This document shows positions 27,105 to 36,544 of a stretch of DNA of 64,000 nucleotides, piece by piece; the first letter of the stretch is position 1; every line of letters starts with the position of its first letter. Below the pieces are notes generated by a model. It was not told the DNA's origin, did not search any database, and was given only the letters and a program-made list of their open reading frames with translations. Source of the DNA: Roseofilum capinflatum BLCC-M114 (GTDB lineage Bacteria; Cyanobacteriota; Cyanobacteriia; Cyanobacteriales; Desertifilaceae); assembly GCF_030068505.1 (NCBI RefSeq), contig NZ_JAQOSO010000079.1, positions 119,356 through 183,355 of the forward strand. Direction: 5' to 3'. Made by a program: the position numbers and the translations under genes.

Positions 27105-28100
27105 ATGAGGACTCAAACATTGGCTTGGAAATATCATGCTCGCCTGGTGACCATACTCTTGACAACCAGCTTAGGAGTTCTAGGCTGTACCTCTGTCTCA
27201 TCTGAGGTTACTGAAAACTCTAGTGGAGTGACTTCTTCAGCTCCTGAAATCATTCCCTCGAATCAGGAAGCAGCCAACCCTACAGATCTAGCGACCTCTA
27301 AAGACTCTGCTGCTCAGGTAGTAGGGCCGGCCAGCATCCCTGCATTAAATCAGCAATGGAGGACTGAAACTGGCCTGCGTTATGGAGAAGTACGGAGGCG
27401 ATTGATCGCACAGGGATGGATTCCTCACACCATAGAAACCACTGGCCCCGTGCGCCACTACAATCCTGGGGGGCTGTTAAAAAAAATGTATGACTTAGGA
27501 TATGAGGAAGTTGTTGATTGTGCGGGTACGGGTTTGGCCCCTTGTCGGTTTGAGTTTGTCTATCAGGATCGAACTTTGGAAAATGGCCCAGTGCTGGCTG
27601 TGATTGCCACAGTAGCGAGTGGCCCTAATCCCGATCCCTATTTCGCTGGTATGAATCCCGATGCTTACGGTGTTAATACAGAGTATCAAAATCGTGCTTT
27701 GGATGCTTCTTTATTTACAGAAATTCAACAGGATGAAGGATTTTGTGGGGCCATCGGCACTTGCTCAGTTTCTTCACCTTATGTGTTGTATCAAACTCAG
27801 TCACAATATGCATTTCAAGATGTGGTGATTGTGGCTCGTGCTTATAGGGAGGGGGTGAATCGAGCCGTTATTTTTCCCCGGAGACCCGTTTCCCGCGCAC
27901 AAGCTCTAGAGTATGCTAGGATTCTGGATACTGAAAACACGATTGATTTGAGCGATCGCAACCGGGAACTCTACAACTATGACCAGCCAATTGAAAGCTA
28001 TGCTGCCCCAGGAGAAGGGCCTCGTAATTTAATTCACCTTGTCTTAACACCAGATGGACAAGTGTCTGAAATCAATTTTGTTAACCCTGGAGCGCTTTAA
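27105..28100 (+). CDS. Putative lipoprotein of unknown function
   Basis: I do not recognise a named family. The N-terminus has a hydrophobic stretch and a lipobox (LLTTSLGVLGC), so the protein is probably lipid-anchored at Cys27-28. A Ser/Thr-rich linker follows. Residues about 85-150 (LRYGEVRRRLIAQGWIPH, YEEVVDCAGTGLAPCRFEFVY) resemble a periplasmic domain with paired cysteines common in cyanobacterial hypotheticals. DEGFCGAIGTCSVSS adds two more Cys. The last 20 residues end IHLVLTPDGQVSEINFVNPG. It lies alone between repeat elements. Confidence 0.75.
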   Translation: MRTQTLAWKYHARLVTILLTTSLGVLGCTSVSSEVTENSSGVTSSAPEIIPSNQEAANPTDLATSKDSAAQVVGPASIPALNQQWRTETGLRYGEVRRRLIAQGWIPHTIETTGPVRHYNPGGLLKKMYDLGYEEVVDCAGTGLAPCRFEFVYQDRTLENGPVLAVIATVASGPNPDPYFAGMNPDAYGVNTEYQNRALDASLFTEIQQDEGFCGAIGTCSVSSPYVLYQTQSQYAFQDVVIVARAYREGVNRAVIFPRRPVSRAQALEYARILDTENTIDLSDRNRELYNYDQPIESYAAPGEGPRNLIHLVLTPDGQVSEINFVNPGAL

Positions 28101-28122
28101 CTTTCACCAGAGCTAATCATCC

Positions 28123-28259
28123 GTAGTGGACCGGCAAGCTTAAAATTGGGGGTAAGAGTGTAGGTTGGGTTGAGGAACGAAACCCAACACCCGTCTGACG
28201 AAAGTTGGGTTTCACTTCGTTCAACCCAACCTACAGTTTTAAGCTTGCCAAGCCACTAC
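28123..28259. mobile_element. 137-bp miniature element, type B, intact copy with terminal inverted repeats
   Basis: Left end GTAGTGG-acc-GGCAAGCTTAAAA (28123-28145) and right end TTTTAAGCTTGCC-aag-CCACTAC (28237-28259) form a 23-nt imperfect terminal inverted repeat. Inside it is a second inverted repeat (GTAGGTTGGGTT / AACCCAACCTAC). The last 108 bp are identical to 5808-5915. No coding capacity; no clear target-site duplication was found by eye. Confidence 0.75.
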
Positions 28260-28290
28260 GCTAATGCCCTATTTTAGCTGTGTCACGGCA

Positions 28291-28350
28291 GTAGGGTGGG
28301 CAGGAAAATCCGCGAAATCATTCAATATCTACAAGCATCCCCTGCCCACC
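28291..28350. repeat. Small palindromic element, type A
   Basis: Arms GTAGGGTGGGCAGG and CCTGCCCACC bracket about 36 bp. It abuts the type B element through a segment (28256-28304) that is the reverse complement, with one mismatch, of 5760-5808. It ends 11 bp before the VWA stop codon. Confidence 0.7.
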
Positions 28351-28360
28351 GACCCGATAC

Positions 28361-30832
28361 TTAAGATACGCTATAATACTCAGTCTTAGGATAAACGCTG
28401 AGAATCAGATCTCCCACTTCAAAAAACATGCCCTCTTTTTCCGACTTGGAAAACTTCAAATCTCCCGATTTAGCAGCCAATTCATCCGCAGTATAGGCAA
28501 CAGCATCTAACTCATCAGGAATCAGTCCCGTTGCGCCAATATGAAACACTAACGGAGAAATATTGTCACGATAAAGGGTTTCTAACGCTTGATTCACCTT
28601 AGCCAATCCTCCACTTAAGGCTTCCACAAACTGCTCTGTCTCAACGGCCTGATCTTGCCATTTTTTCTCCAGCAAGCCGACTAAATCGGATGCACCCAAC
28701 TGATTCAAAATATCGGTCATGCTGCCGTTTTTCTCCAATCCCAAGAATTCATCAAAAATGGGTTTCATCAAGTCATCAACCTTGGTCACTTTTGTCCGCT
28801 TCGATCGGGTTTTATGACCAAATATCACCGCCCGGTCTAGAGTTTGATCGAACGTCGGTTTATCCAGCTTTTCCCCAGTTTCCCGATCGTAAACCTCATA
28901 AAACCGGTCTAAAAACTTATTCGCTGAATGCAATTGACCTAAATTGAGGATTTCACAATTGCCCAACTCAATTTTATAACTCACCCGCGAATCGACTTTA
29001 CCCGTGTTCAAGGCTTCTTCTAAATCAGAATATTCGGTAGTCGTGGGAAAGTTTAGATACAAACTCTTAGATAAATAATGCTCCTTCAGAGCCGCGACCT
29101 GATCCGGGCTATAGGTATCTGAAACCTCTTTCAGATGGGCAGAAAAGAGACTCGATAATACTCGCAGAACCGCCAAGCGAGAAAAAATCCCCTGCACTTG
29201 AGTATAATCGGATGCTATGGGCACAATGGGCAATGGGGTTAACTCAATTTCATATTCTGTATTCCCATCAAATGAGTCGGCATTGGAGAGTAAATTCTGT
29301 TCTTTGAAGACCTTAAAGACTTTGGGGTTACTAAATTTCACCTTTAAGCTCTCAACATTTAACTGGCCATCTCCCACCAAAGTATAGTTGTTGTAAGATT
29401 TCAACTCATTGAGCAGAATTCCAGCAACTTCAGTAATGGGGGTTTTGTCCTCCACTTTGACTAATTTCACCGGACGGGTAATGAGTAAATTGATGGTGGC
29501 AGTATTGCGGTTAATGTCAAATGACCCCATTTGCACATATTCGCCCCCATCCACATATTCAGTGGTCAGCCAAGGTTTAACCAGGTTGCCATCAGCATCT
29601 CGCTGGCCAGGAACGCGCTTGACTCCCCGCCGTTGATAATGATCTTGGAGGTGTTTAAGATTAAGAATAATTTGGTCTTTGTGGGTCTCGAAGAGCTGAA
29701 TGAGTTCTAAAATGGGTAGGTTTTTATTGACTGGAACTGCTGAGAGGATCTGATGTTCGGCTAAACTCTGGGGTTGATAGATGGCTTTGTCTAAATCTTG
29801 GGACAGTTCGACCAGTTGACTATTGGTGATCGCTTTGCCGTGACGCTGGGATAAGGTGGCATCAAAGGTGCTGACGAGGGCATATTTGGCCTGATTTAAG
29901 TTGCCGTCAATGAGTTGCGCTTTGGCGAAGGCAAAAAGGGATTCATCGGTTTGAGCCAGGGGAATGTCGGTGAGTTGCTCAAATTCAGCTTGGGTGAGTT
30001 TTTGATATTTATAGAAAATGCCATCATCGTCTGGTTTGAGTCCCAAAATTTTCAGTTTTCCAGCGTTGCCATTGAGCTTGTGAGCTGTGCGGGAGAGGAA
30101 GATTTGATAGTCGTATTCTTTGAAGAGGGGTTCTTCGATCGCTTCAGTGACAGCCTCTCCCAAAAGCTTGGAAGTGTTATACAGTGCATCATAGACCTGT
30201 TTCACACTCCCCGCTTGCACGCAGGTTCCAGATACCAGGTTGGCTAAACGGGAGAGCAGCTTAAAGTCAGAACTGCGAGAATAGGCGATCGTGTTCAGAA
30301 AAACATTACTCTGGTTGAGGTTCTGACAAATTTGCTCTAGGGTTGCGACTTCCGATCGCACGTTAGGATGGTTGGCATACCCATCACTATGCAGAGTAAT
30401 AGCCGTCAACTCATCGGGTTGAATTAACTCGGTTGCCAGTTGCAGCGCTTGAGAAATGCAGGTTGCACCGGAAACCCTAATGTTTTGAATCTCCTGAAGA
30501 TAGGAAGAATTGAGCTTCATCACCTCTTGAATGGGGACGCGCTGGAAGTGAGAGATTAAATTTCCTTGGGAAGAATAAGAAATGAGGGTAATCAGCAGTT
30601 GGCTGTGGGTGTATTCTTCTAGGGTAAGCAGCTTAATCAGGGTTTCTTTCAGGGGGTTGATGTCATGGTACATGGAGCCGGAGCGATCGATCGCAATGAT
30701 ACTATGGGCGATCGCCGCTTCCCCTGTCGAGTTCTCTTGCTTCTGGCTTAACGGTTGGCGATCGACCCGATAATAAGCTTTTGCCTCACCAGCTAGGTTG
30801 TAGAGGACAAATTTAGTAGCCTTCTTAACCAT
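28361..30832 (-). CDS. Von Willebrand factor A domain protein
   Basis: The 823-residue protein has a VWA domain near the N-terminus. The MIDAS metal site reads DRSGS at residues 49-53, with the downstream threonine in VSGATCIS and aspartate in TLHSDG. No signal peptide is seen, so it may be cytosolic. The remaining 550 residues are not a family I can name; they contain a DQIILNLKHLQDHYQRRGVK block and a region around SRTAHKLNGNAGKLKILG. Cyanobacterial VWA proteins are often partners of AAA ATPases or kinases, but no such gene is adjacent. The ATG is at 30832. Confidence 0.85.
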   Translation of the reverse strand: MVKKATKFVLYNLAGEAKAYYRVDRQPLSQKQENSTGEAAIAHSIIAIDRSGSMYHDINPLKETLIKLLTLEEYTHSQLLITLISYSSQGNLISHFQRVPIQEVMKLNSSYLQEIQNIRVSGATCISQALQLATELIQPDELTAITLHSDGYANHPNVRSEVATLEQICQNLNQSNVFLNTIAYSRSSDFKLLSRLANLVSGTCVQAGSVKQVYDALYNTSKLLGEAVTEAIEEPLFKEYDYQIFLSRTAHKLNGNAGKLKILGLKPDDDGIFYKYQKLTQAEFEQLTDIPLAQTDESLFAFAKAQLIDGNLNQAKYALVSTFDATLSQRHGKAITNSQLVELSQDLDKAIYQPQSLAEHQILSAVPVNKNLPILELIQLFETHKDQIILNLKHLQDHYQRRGVKRVPGQRDADGNLVKPWLTTEYVDGGEYVQMGSFDINRNTATINLLITRPVKLVKVEDKTPITEVAGILLNELKSYNNYTLVGDGQLNVESLKVKFSNPKVFKVFKEQNLLSNADSFDGNTEYEIELTPLPIVPIASDYTQVQGIFSRLAVLRVLSSLFSAHLKEVSDTYSPDQVAALKEHYLSKSLYLNFPTTTEYSDLEEALNTGKVDSRVSYKIELGNCEILNLGQLHSANKFLDRFYEVYDRETGEKLDKPTFDQTLDRAVIFGHKTRSKRTKVTKVDDLMKPIFDEFLGLEKNGSMTDILNQLGASDLVGLLEKKWQDQAVETEQFVEALSGGLAKVNQALETLYRDNISPLVFHIGATGLIPDELDAVAYTADELAAKSGDLKFSKSEKEGMFFEVGDLILSVYPKTEYYSVS

Positions 30833-30931
30833 ACGTTATCTAACCCTCTTGCATCATTACCCCCCTATTCTAATCAATGTTGATTATTTTGTCAACCAAG
30901 TTTTCTGGCAAAGATCGTAGGGTGGGGAACC

Positions 30932-30964
30932 AGAAACCCGGTTTCTCCAAGAAACCGGGTTTCT
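30932..30964. repeat. Palindromic hairpin repeat (AGAAACCCGGTTTCT type), copy 2
   Basis: AGAAACCCGGTTTCT-cca-AGAAACCGGGTTTCT is nearly identical to the copy at 1827-1860. It lies in the 317-bp divergent gap between the VWA gene and the flavin monooxygenase gene. The rest of that gap is AT-rich with no gene and probably holds both promoters. Confidence 0.8.
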
Positions 30965-31149
30965 AGACATAGATGGGGACAGGTTTGATTTTAACCGAGA
31001 TTCTTTGTACGAAATAGGGATTTTATGATTTAATCTATTACAGTTAAACCCAATTGCTGATTTCTATAGAGAAATGCTATAACCCATATTTGTCGGTTTT
31101 TGTCAAGTATATTGGCTACCCAATTAGATGAGCTTACGCTGAATTAACC

Positions 31150-32661
31150 ATGAATCAATCTACTCTTGACTTCACAGAAAAAAACTCTACTTCTAATCAA
31201 AATAATGCTTGTTTAGAAGTCCTGATTATTGGTGCGGGGATTTCTGGGTTATGTATAGGAATCAAGCTCAAAAAAGCCGGAATTAATGGCTTCAAAATAT
31301 TTGAGAAAGCCTCTAATCTGGGGGGGACTTGGCATCATAATACCTATCCGGGGTGTGGCTGTGATGTGCCCTCGGTTTTATATTCCTTTTCCTTTGAACC
31401 TAAATATGACTGGACGCTCAACTATCCCAAGCAAAAAGAAATTTTAAGCTATTTAGAAGACTGTGCAGACAAATATAAAATTACTGAGCATATCTGCTTG
31501 AATACTCAAATTTCAGGAGCGGTTTTTGATCCAGAAACCAATATCTGGACAGTTTCAACCCAGACTGGAGAAGAATTTCAAACTCGCGTCCTGGTTAGTG
31601 CTTGTGGACAGCTCAACGAACCGAAAATCCCCAAAATAGAAGGGTTAGAAACGTTTCAGGGAAATCAATTTCATTCCGCTCGCTGGAATCATGATTATGA
31701 TTTGAACGATAAAACCGTTGCGGTAATTGGAACTGGTTCTAGTGCCGTCCAGTTTCTGCCGATTATTGCCGAACAAGTGAAAAAGCTAATTGTTTTTCAC
31801 CGCAGTGCCAATTGGGTGATTCCCAAATTCGATCGCCAGTTCAATCAGTTCGATCATTGGCTGTTCAAAACTTTTCCTATTACTAGCCGGATCTATCGAT
31901 GGTTTATTTATCTTTATTTTGAGTTTTTCTTGATTACCGTCAATCTTCAGAAAGATGGCTTAGTCGGTAAGATAGCGGCAATTTGGCTCAATACCTATCG
32001 CAAAATGAAGGTTAAAAAAGAGAGCTTAAAGACGGTGCTTAAACCTAAAGATCCGGTTCTCTGTAAACGATTCTTGCTGTCTAACAACTATTATGAAACC
32101 CTACAACGTTCTAATGTAGAAGTCGTATCGAGTCCTATTCAAGGGATTAGGGAACATTCAATTGTCACTCAAGACGGTTCCCTCTATGATATTGATGCCC
32201 TGATTTGGGCAACCGGATTTGAGTCTACCCAGTTTCTAGCTTCCCTGAACATTGTCGGTAAAGAGGGCAAAAGTTTACACCAGCAATGGAAAAATGGCGC
32301 TCAAGCCTACAAAGGAGTGATGGTTCCTGATTTTCCCAACTTCTTTATGCTGTATGGCCCGAATACTAACTTGGGTTCCAATTCGATCATTTTTATGATT
32401 GAATGCCAGAGCCGGTATATTCTTTCTTGTATCCAAATGATGCATCAAAATAAGATATCGGGTTTAGAGGTTAAACCCGATATTTATGCTAAATTCAATC
32501 AGAAACTGCAAGAAAATGCGGCTAAAACTGTGTGGATGAATAGTTGTTCTAGTTGGTATAAAACGGCTGATGGCAAACTGACCAATAACTGGCCGTACTC
32601 CTCGGTGCGCTATTGGCTCACCACCCTGAAGGCTAATTTACAAGAGTTTAATACATTGTAA
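31150..32661 (+). CDS. Flavin-containing monooxygenase, Baeyer-Villiger type
   Basis: The 503-residue protein has the FAD fingerprint LIIGAGISGLCIGIKLKKAG, the TYPGCGCDVPSVLYSFSFE block and the NADPH fingerprint VAVIGTGSSAVQFLPIIAE. FQGNQFHSARWN (near residue 175) fits the Baeyer-Villiger signature FxGxxxHxxxW. LIWATGFEST completes the class B set. It would use NADPH and O2 to insert oxygen into a ketone or oxidise a heteroatom; the substrate is unknown. It is the first gene of a same-strand trio with a P450 and a condensation-fold acyltransferase. Confidence 0.9.
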   Translation: MNQSTLDFTEKNSTSNQNNACLEVLIIGAGISGLCIGIKLKKAGINGFKIFEKASNLGGTWHHNTYPGCGCDVPSVLYSFSFEPKYDWTLNYPKQKEILSYLEDCADKYKITEHICLNTQISGAVFDPETNIWTVSTQTGEEFQTRVLVSACGQLNEPKIPKIEGLETFQGNQFHSARWNHDYDLNDKTVAVIGTGSSAVQFLPIIAEQVKKLIVFHRSANWVIPKFDRQFNQFDHWLFKTFPITSRIYRWFIYLYFEFFLITVNLQKDGLVGKIAAIWLNTYRKMKVKKESLKTVLKPKDPVLCKRFLLSNNYYETLQRSNVEVVSSPIQGIREHSIVTQDGSLYDIDALIWATGFESTQFLASLNIVGKEGKSLHQQWKNGAQAYKGVMVPDFPNFFMLYGPNTNLGSNSIIFMIECQSRYILSCIQMMHQNKISGLEVKPDIYAKFNQKLQENAAKTVWMNSCSSWYKTADGKLTNNWPYSSVRYWLTTLKANLQEFNTL

Positions 32662-32699
32662 TCTAATCTTTGTAATCTAATCTTTGTAATCTAATCTTT
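32658..32699. repeat. 14-bp tandem repeat, three copies
   Basis: GTAATCTAATCTTT is repeated three times head to tail. The first copy overlaps the stop codon of the monooxygenase gene, and the last ends just before the P450 gene. It is possibly a slippage product. Confidence 0.9.
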
Positions 32700-32724
32700 A
32701 TTGAGACAAAACAGACACTCAATT

Positions 32725-34197
32725 ATGGCGATTAAAGAGAAAATCACAATTCCTGGGCCTTCTTCCTTACCTCTGACCGGAGGACTGCCGAATATATGGC
32801 GTTTTGCCCAAGACCCCATCGGCTATAGTACCAAAGTGTTTGCCGAATATGGCCGGATTGCTTCATTGGTGAAAAACCAAAGCCAGAATCTCTATTCCTC
32901 CGATCCCAATTGTCCGGGAACTGTTTTAGCTTACGGGCCAGATATTGTCCAAAAAGTCACCTCACAACATGATATTTACCACAAACATCCCATGTCGGGA
33001 AAGGTGTATGGTAAACGCAATGAATCCAAACGAACTCAACCGTTAAAAACCTTTGGGGTGGGGCTGTTTGGTGTTAATGGACAACAGCATCTGGATCAAA
33101 GAAAATTGATGATGCCTTCGTTCCATCGCCAGAAAATTCAGTCCTATAATGAGGATATGATTTCTTTAACGAATTTGCGGATTAAAAACTTGGTTTTAGA
33201 CCAACCCTGCCGCGTTGACCGGTTGATTGAAGGATTAACTATGAGCATTGCCACTCAAACGATGTTTGGGGAGGATATTGAGCAAAAAGACCAAACGGTG
33301 GGCGAGATTTTTCAGGAAATTATTGATTACCAAGCGTCTCAATTGAGTAATTTAATTCCTTATGATATTCCTGGGTTTCCGTTTTACAAGTACCTGAATG
33401 TTCTCTTGCGGTATGAAGAGAAAATGAAGGCAATTATTGAGGATAAAAGAGGTAAGTTAGCGGAAGCGAATGATGTGCTGTCTATGCTGATTGAAGCTAG
33501 GGATGAGGAGAGTGGTTTAAGGCTGACGGAGGAAGAGTTAATTGGCCATATCAGTACGTTGTTTTTGGTGGGTCATGAAACGACTTCGAGTTCTCTGACT
33601 TGGATCATGTTGTTGTTATCTCAACATCCTCAAGTTATGGCTGATGTTTTGGATGAGTTGAAAGGGGTATTAGATGGCAATCCGCCGACGATGGAACAAC
33701 TGGATCAACTGCCTTTGTTGGAGCGGGTGATTAAAGAAAGTTTGCGGGTATTGACTTCTATACCTTGAAATGGAAGGATTACGTCGGAGGCGACGGAATT
33801 AGCGGGGTATGAAATTCCGCAAGGGACGGAGGTTTTGGTGAGTATTTACCATACCCATCACATGCCGGATCTGTATCCCAATCCTGAAGATTTTAAGCCG
33901 GAACGGTGGGAAACAATTAATCCGTCGATTTATGAGTATAATCCTTTCAGTGCTGGCCCTAGGCTGTGTATTGGTGCTGGGTTTGCGATGATGCAGATGA
34001 AGATTATTCTGGCTATGTTGCTGCAACATTGCCGTTGGGAATATGTGCCTGGACAAATGATCGATCGCAGTGGCATTATTTCGGTTAAGACTAAATCTGG
34101 ACTTTCCCTGATTGGGCGATCGCACGATGGACACTTTAGCGAGGGGGTTGGCAAAGTGCAGGGAAATGTTAGAGAAATGGTGAACTTACCGTCATAG
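32725..34197 (+). pseudogene. Cytochrome P450 interrupted by an in-frame TGA
   Basis: Both halves lie in one frame: 32725-33765, TGA at 33766-33768, then 33769-34197. Together they give about 490 positions, a normal P450 length. The first half has PGPSSLPLTGGL, the I-helix GHETTSSSLTW and the ExxR motif ESLR at residues 338-341. The stop falls seven residues later, where relatives have Trp (IPWNGR-like), so one G-to-A change (TGG to TGA) explains it. The second half has PERW and the heme loop FSAGPRLCIG with the ligand Cys near residue 415. Start is ATG 32725; an in-frame TTG lies at 32701. It may be a recent inactivation, a sequencing error or, less likely, readthrough. Confidence 0.88.
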
Positions 34198-34247
34198 GGC
34201 AACTCCAGCTTGAGAAGTCATTGAGGTATTTGAGGAGCAAGGGATTT

Positions 34248-35546
34248 ATGAACTACGATCGCCCATTATTTTCTGATGAGCGTGGACTCGCTCTGATGAA
34301 TCAGTATTCCGGAGGATTTGCCATTGCTGGAATTTTTGGATTGAAGGGGAACGTCAACCCAGAGAGCTTGCGGCGATCGCTCGATTTTCTTCAATCCTCC
34401 TATCCTCGCATTAACTGTCGGATTGTTGGAGATTTAAAAAACCCTGAATTTAAGCAAGAAGGGACGCAACCCATCCCCCTAGAACTGATTGAAGAATCCG
34501 ACAGCTTATCCTGGCGAGATGTCGTATTCAAAGAAGTGAACACCCCTTTTCCACGGGACAAATATTTACTCAAATGCTTCTTGGTTTCCGCTCAAGATTC
34601 CACCGAGACCCATTATTTAATTACCATCATTAATCATAGTATTTCCGATGGTCTCTCATTCATGCGGATGAATGATTTGATCCTCAAATACTATGCAGAA
34701 GCCGAAAAGGGGTTACCCTTAGAACAACCCGACCTTAAATTTCCCGAAGGCAATCAAGCTATTCCTTGGCAAACTCGCGGTTACAAAGCAGTGTTTTCCA
34801 GTCTTATGGCTTGGATCAGGCAGCAAATGATGGTCAGATCCCATGGCATTCAAAAAATGACCCCGGATCAAAACATTCCCGTTAAAGACAGACAAGGAAA
34901 CTTTGTCCATCGTTGTATTGACCTAGACTTAAGCAAAAAACTCTATAGCCGGTGTAAACAAGAAAAAGCCAAGCTCAATGGAGCAGCATCAGCCGCCATG
35001 TTACTCGCGGTTGCCCAGGAAATTCCTAAAAAAGGGGGAAAAGATTGGAGTTTATCCTGTCAATCCTATGTCGATTTAAGGTCGAAGACCAGTCCCCGGA
35101 TCAAAGATGAATATATGGCAGTGATGACTTCTTCTGTCTTTTCGTTTCATCGGGTGAATGAACAGACTTCGTTGTGGCAATTAGCCCAGGATATCGATCA
35201 ACAAATTCAAAGTCAAGTGGAAACCGGAGACTTCAAAAAATATCCCATGATTTTAGGGAAACTGATTGAATTATCCTTACCCGCTCCAGAAAGTTCCACT
35301 CAAACCCTATCGATTACGAATGGGGGTAGAGTGCGAGTGAAGAAAAATTATGGGGATTTAGCCGTCGAAACCGTTTCTATGTTTCCTCATATCACGGTTT
35401 ATGGGAATTTAATTGTGATGTCCATGTATAAATTCCGAGACCAACTCAACTTAACCTTCTCTTTTTCTTATCCTTCTCTGAGTCTAGAACGGGTTAATCG
35501 AATTGCCGATCGCGTCGTAGGCATTCTCCAGGATGCCGTCACCTAG
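34248..35546 (+). CDS. Condensation-domain-like acyltransferase
   Basis: The 432-residue protein belongs to the condensation/BAHD/PapA acyltransferase fold. The active-site motif is a variant HHxxxDG: IINHSISDGLSFMRM. The C-terminal half has GAASAAMLLAVAQEI, YVDLRSKTSP and LNLTFSFSYPSLSLERVNRI, the DFGWG-side region of the fold. It resembles stand-alone acyl-, alcohol-acetyl- or phthiocerol-type transferases rather than a full NRPS domain. It probably acylates a product of the preceding oxidases. The ATG at 34248 follows TGAGGAGC; the open frame begins at TTG 34221. Confidence 0.82.
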   Translation: MNYDRPLFSDERGLALMNQYSGGFAIAGIFGLKGNVNPESLRRSLDFLQSSYPRINCRIVGDLKNPEFKQEGTQPIPLELIEESDSLSWRDVVFKEVNTPFPRDKYLLKCFLVSAQDSTETHYLITIINHSISDGLSFMRMNDLILKYYAEAEKGLPLEQPDLKFPEGNQAIPWQTRGYKAVFSSLMAWIRQQMMVRSHGIQKMTPDQNIPVKDRQGNFVHRCIDLDLSKKLYSRCKQEKAKLNGAASAAMLLAVAQEIPKKGGKDWSLSCQSYVDLRSKTSPRIKDEYMAVMTSSVFSFHRVNEQTSLWQLAQDIDQQIQSQVETGDFKKYPMILGKLIELSLPAPESSTQTLSITNGGRVRVKKNYGDLAVETVSMFPHITVYGNLIVMSMYKFRDQLNLTFSFSYPSLSLERVNRIADRVVGILQDAVT

Positions 35547-35552
35547 TTGGGA

Positions 35553-36353
35553 TCACTCCTCCATCGGTGATAAAACTAACTGATAGCGGTATAATCCCAC
35601 CGGAGTAGAGAGGGCGCGGAAATAGTTGGGATCTTGGGGGGAGAGATAGATGGCAGTAATTTGCTCGGCTTCTACTTCCTCGGTCTCGGTTAACCGATGG
35701 TAAGCGGTGGTGGTTTCTACTTCGTTGAGATAAATTTGTCCTTGGCTGCGAAAGATCTGTTGAGCCACTTCTGTACTGATAAACTGATCGTCGCTGGGGG
35801 TTTCCGTAGCTCTTCCAGTGACGATGGAGATTAGTTGTTGATCGGAACTCAAGCGGATAATTTGCCGATTGGGATTGTCTGGATCGACTTTAACCGATCG
35901 CAGCACCCCTTCCCCTAAATAGGCACTGGCGATATGGGAGCCATTAAACTCCCGATCCGCCACAATGGGGTTAAAAATCTGATCCAAAGCGTTTCCCCAT
36001 GACCAACCCTCACCCTGGAACGGCAATACCCACTCACTCGCGGGTTGAAAGCGTACCTCAAAGTCTATGGGTTGATGTAAATATTGTCGATTCCCTTCAA
36101 AACCAGGGGTGACCAAATCCGGCGCTAAGGGGGCTACCATCTCCTCTAGGGTACTGGTGACTCGCCAAGTGCCTTCCATCCAGTCCGGATAGACTAAATC
36201 GCCTGTGGCTGCCACCACGGGGGGTTTACTGTGCCACTGGGGAAACTGCTGGAGGCGATCGCCCAAAGGGCCTGCCCAAACTGGAGTGGCGATCGCCATC
36301 CAGAGCAAAACCGTCACCCAAAACCCCCTAAAGAGCCGTTTCATAGCGCTCAT
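35553..36353 (-). CDS. DUF6816-type secreted protein
   Basis: The 266-residue protein has a signal peptide (FWVTVLLWMAIATPVWA, cleavage after AWA-like Ala about residue 27). The mature part starts GPLGDRLQQFPQWHSKPPV. YPDWMEGTWRVTSTLEEMVAPL is the pattern I associate with DUF6816 proteins of cyanobacteria. It is probably in the thylakoid lumen or periplasm. No function is known. Its stop lies six bases from the convergent acyltransferase stop. Confidence 0.75.
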   Translation of the reverse strand: MSAMKRLFRGFWVTVLLWMAIATPVWAGPLGDRLQQFPQWHSKPPVVAATGDLVYPDWMEGTWRVTSTLEEMVAPLAPDLVTPGFEGNRQYLHQPIDFEVRFQPASEWVLPFQGEGWSWGNALDQIFNPIVADREFNGSHIASAYLGEGVLRSVKVDPDNPNRQIIRLSSDQQLISIVTGRATETPSDDQFISTEVAQQIFRSQGQIYLNEVETTTAYHRLTETEEVEAEQITAIYLSPQDPNYFRALSTPVGLYRYQLVLSPMEE

Positions 36354-36544
36354 AAGCCGTTACAATCCCTTGATTAAGAGTCACAATATTGATCGACAAC
36401 TGAAACCGTAGTGTCCGGCGATCTGGGCAAATGTTTTAAGATATGTAACTCTATATCCATTGCTCTATCTCGCTTTTAGCTATTGATACTCTATTTTATT
36501 CTATCTTCATTATCGGAGAGTGACAGAAGAGGATCACTCATGAC

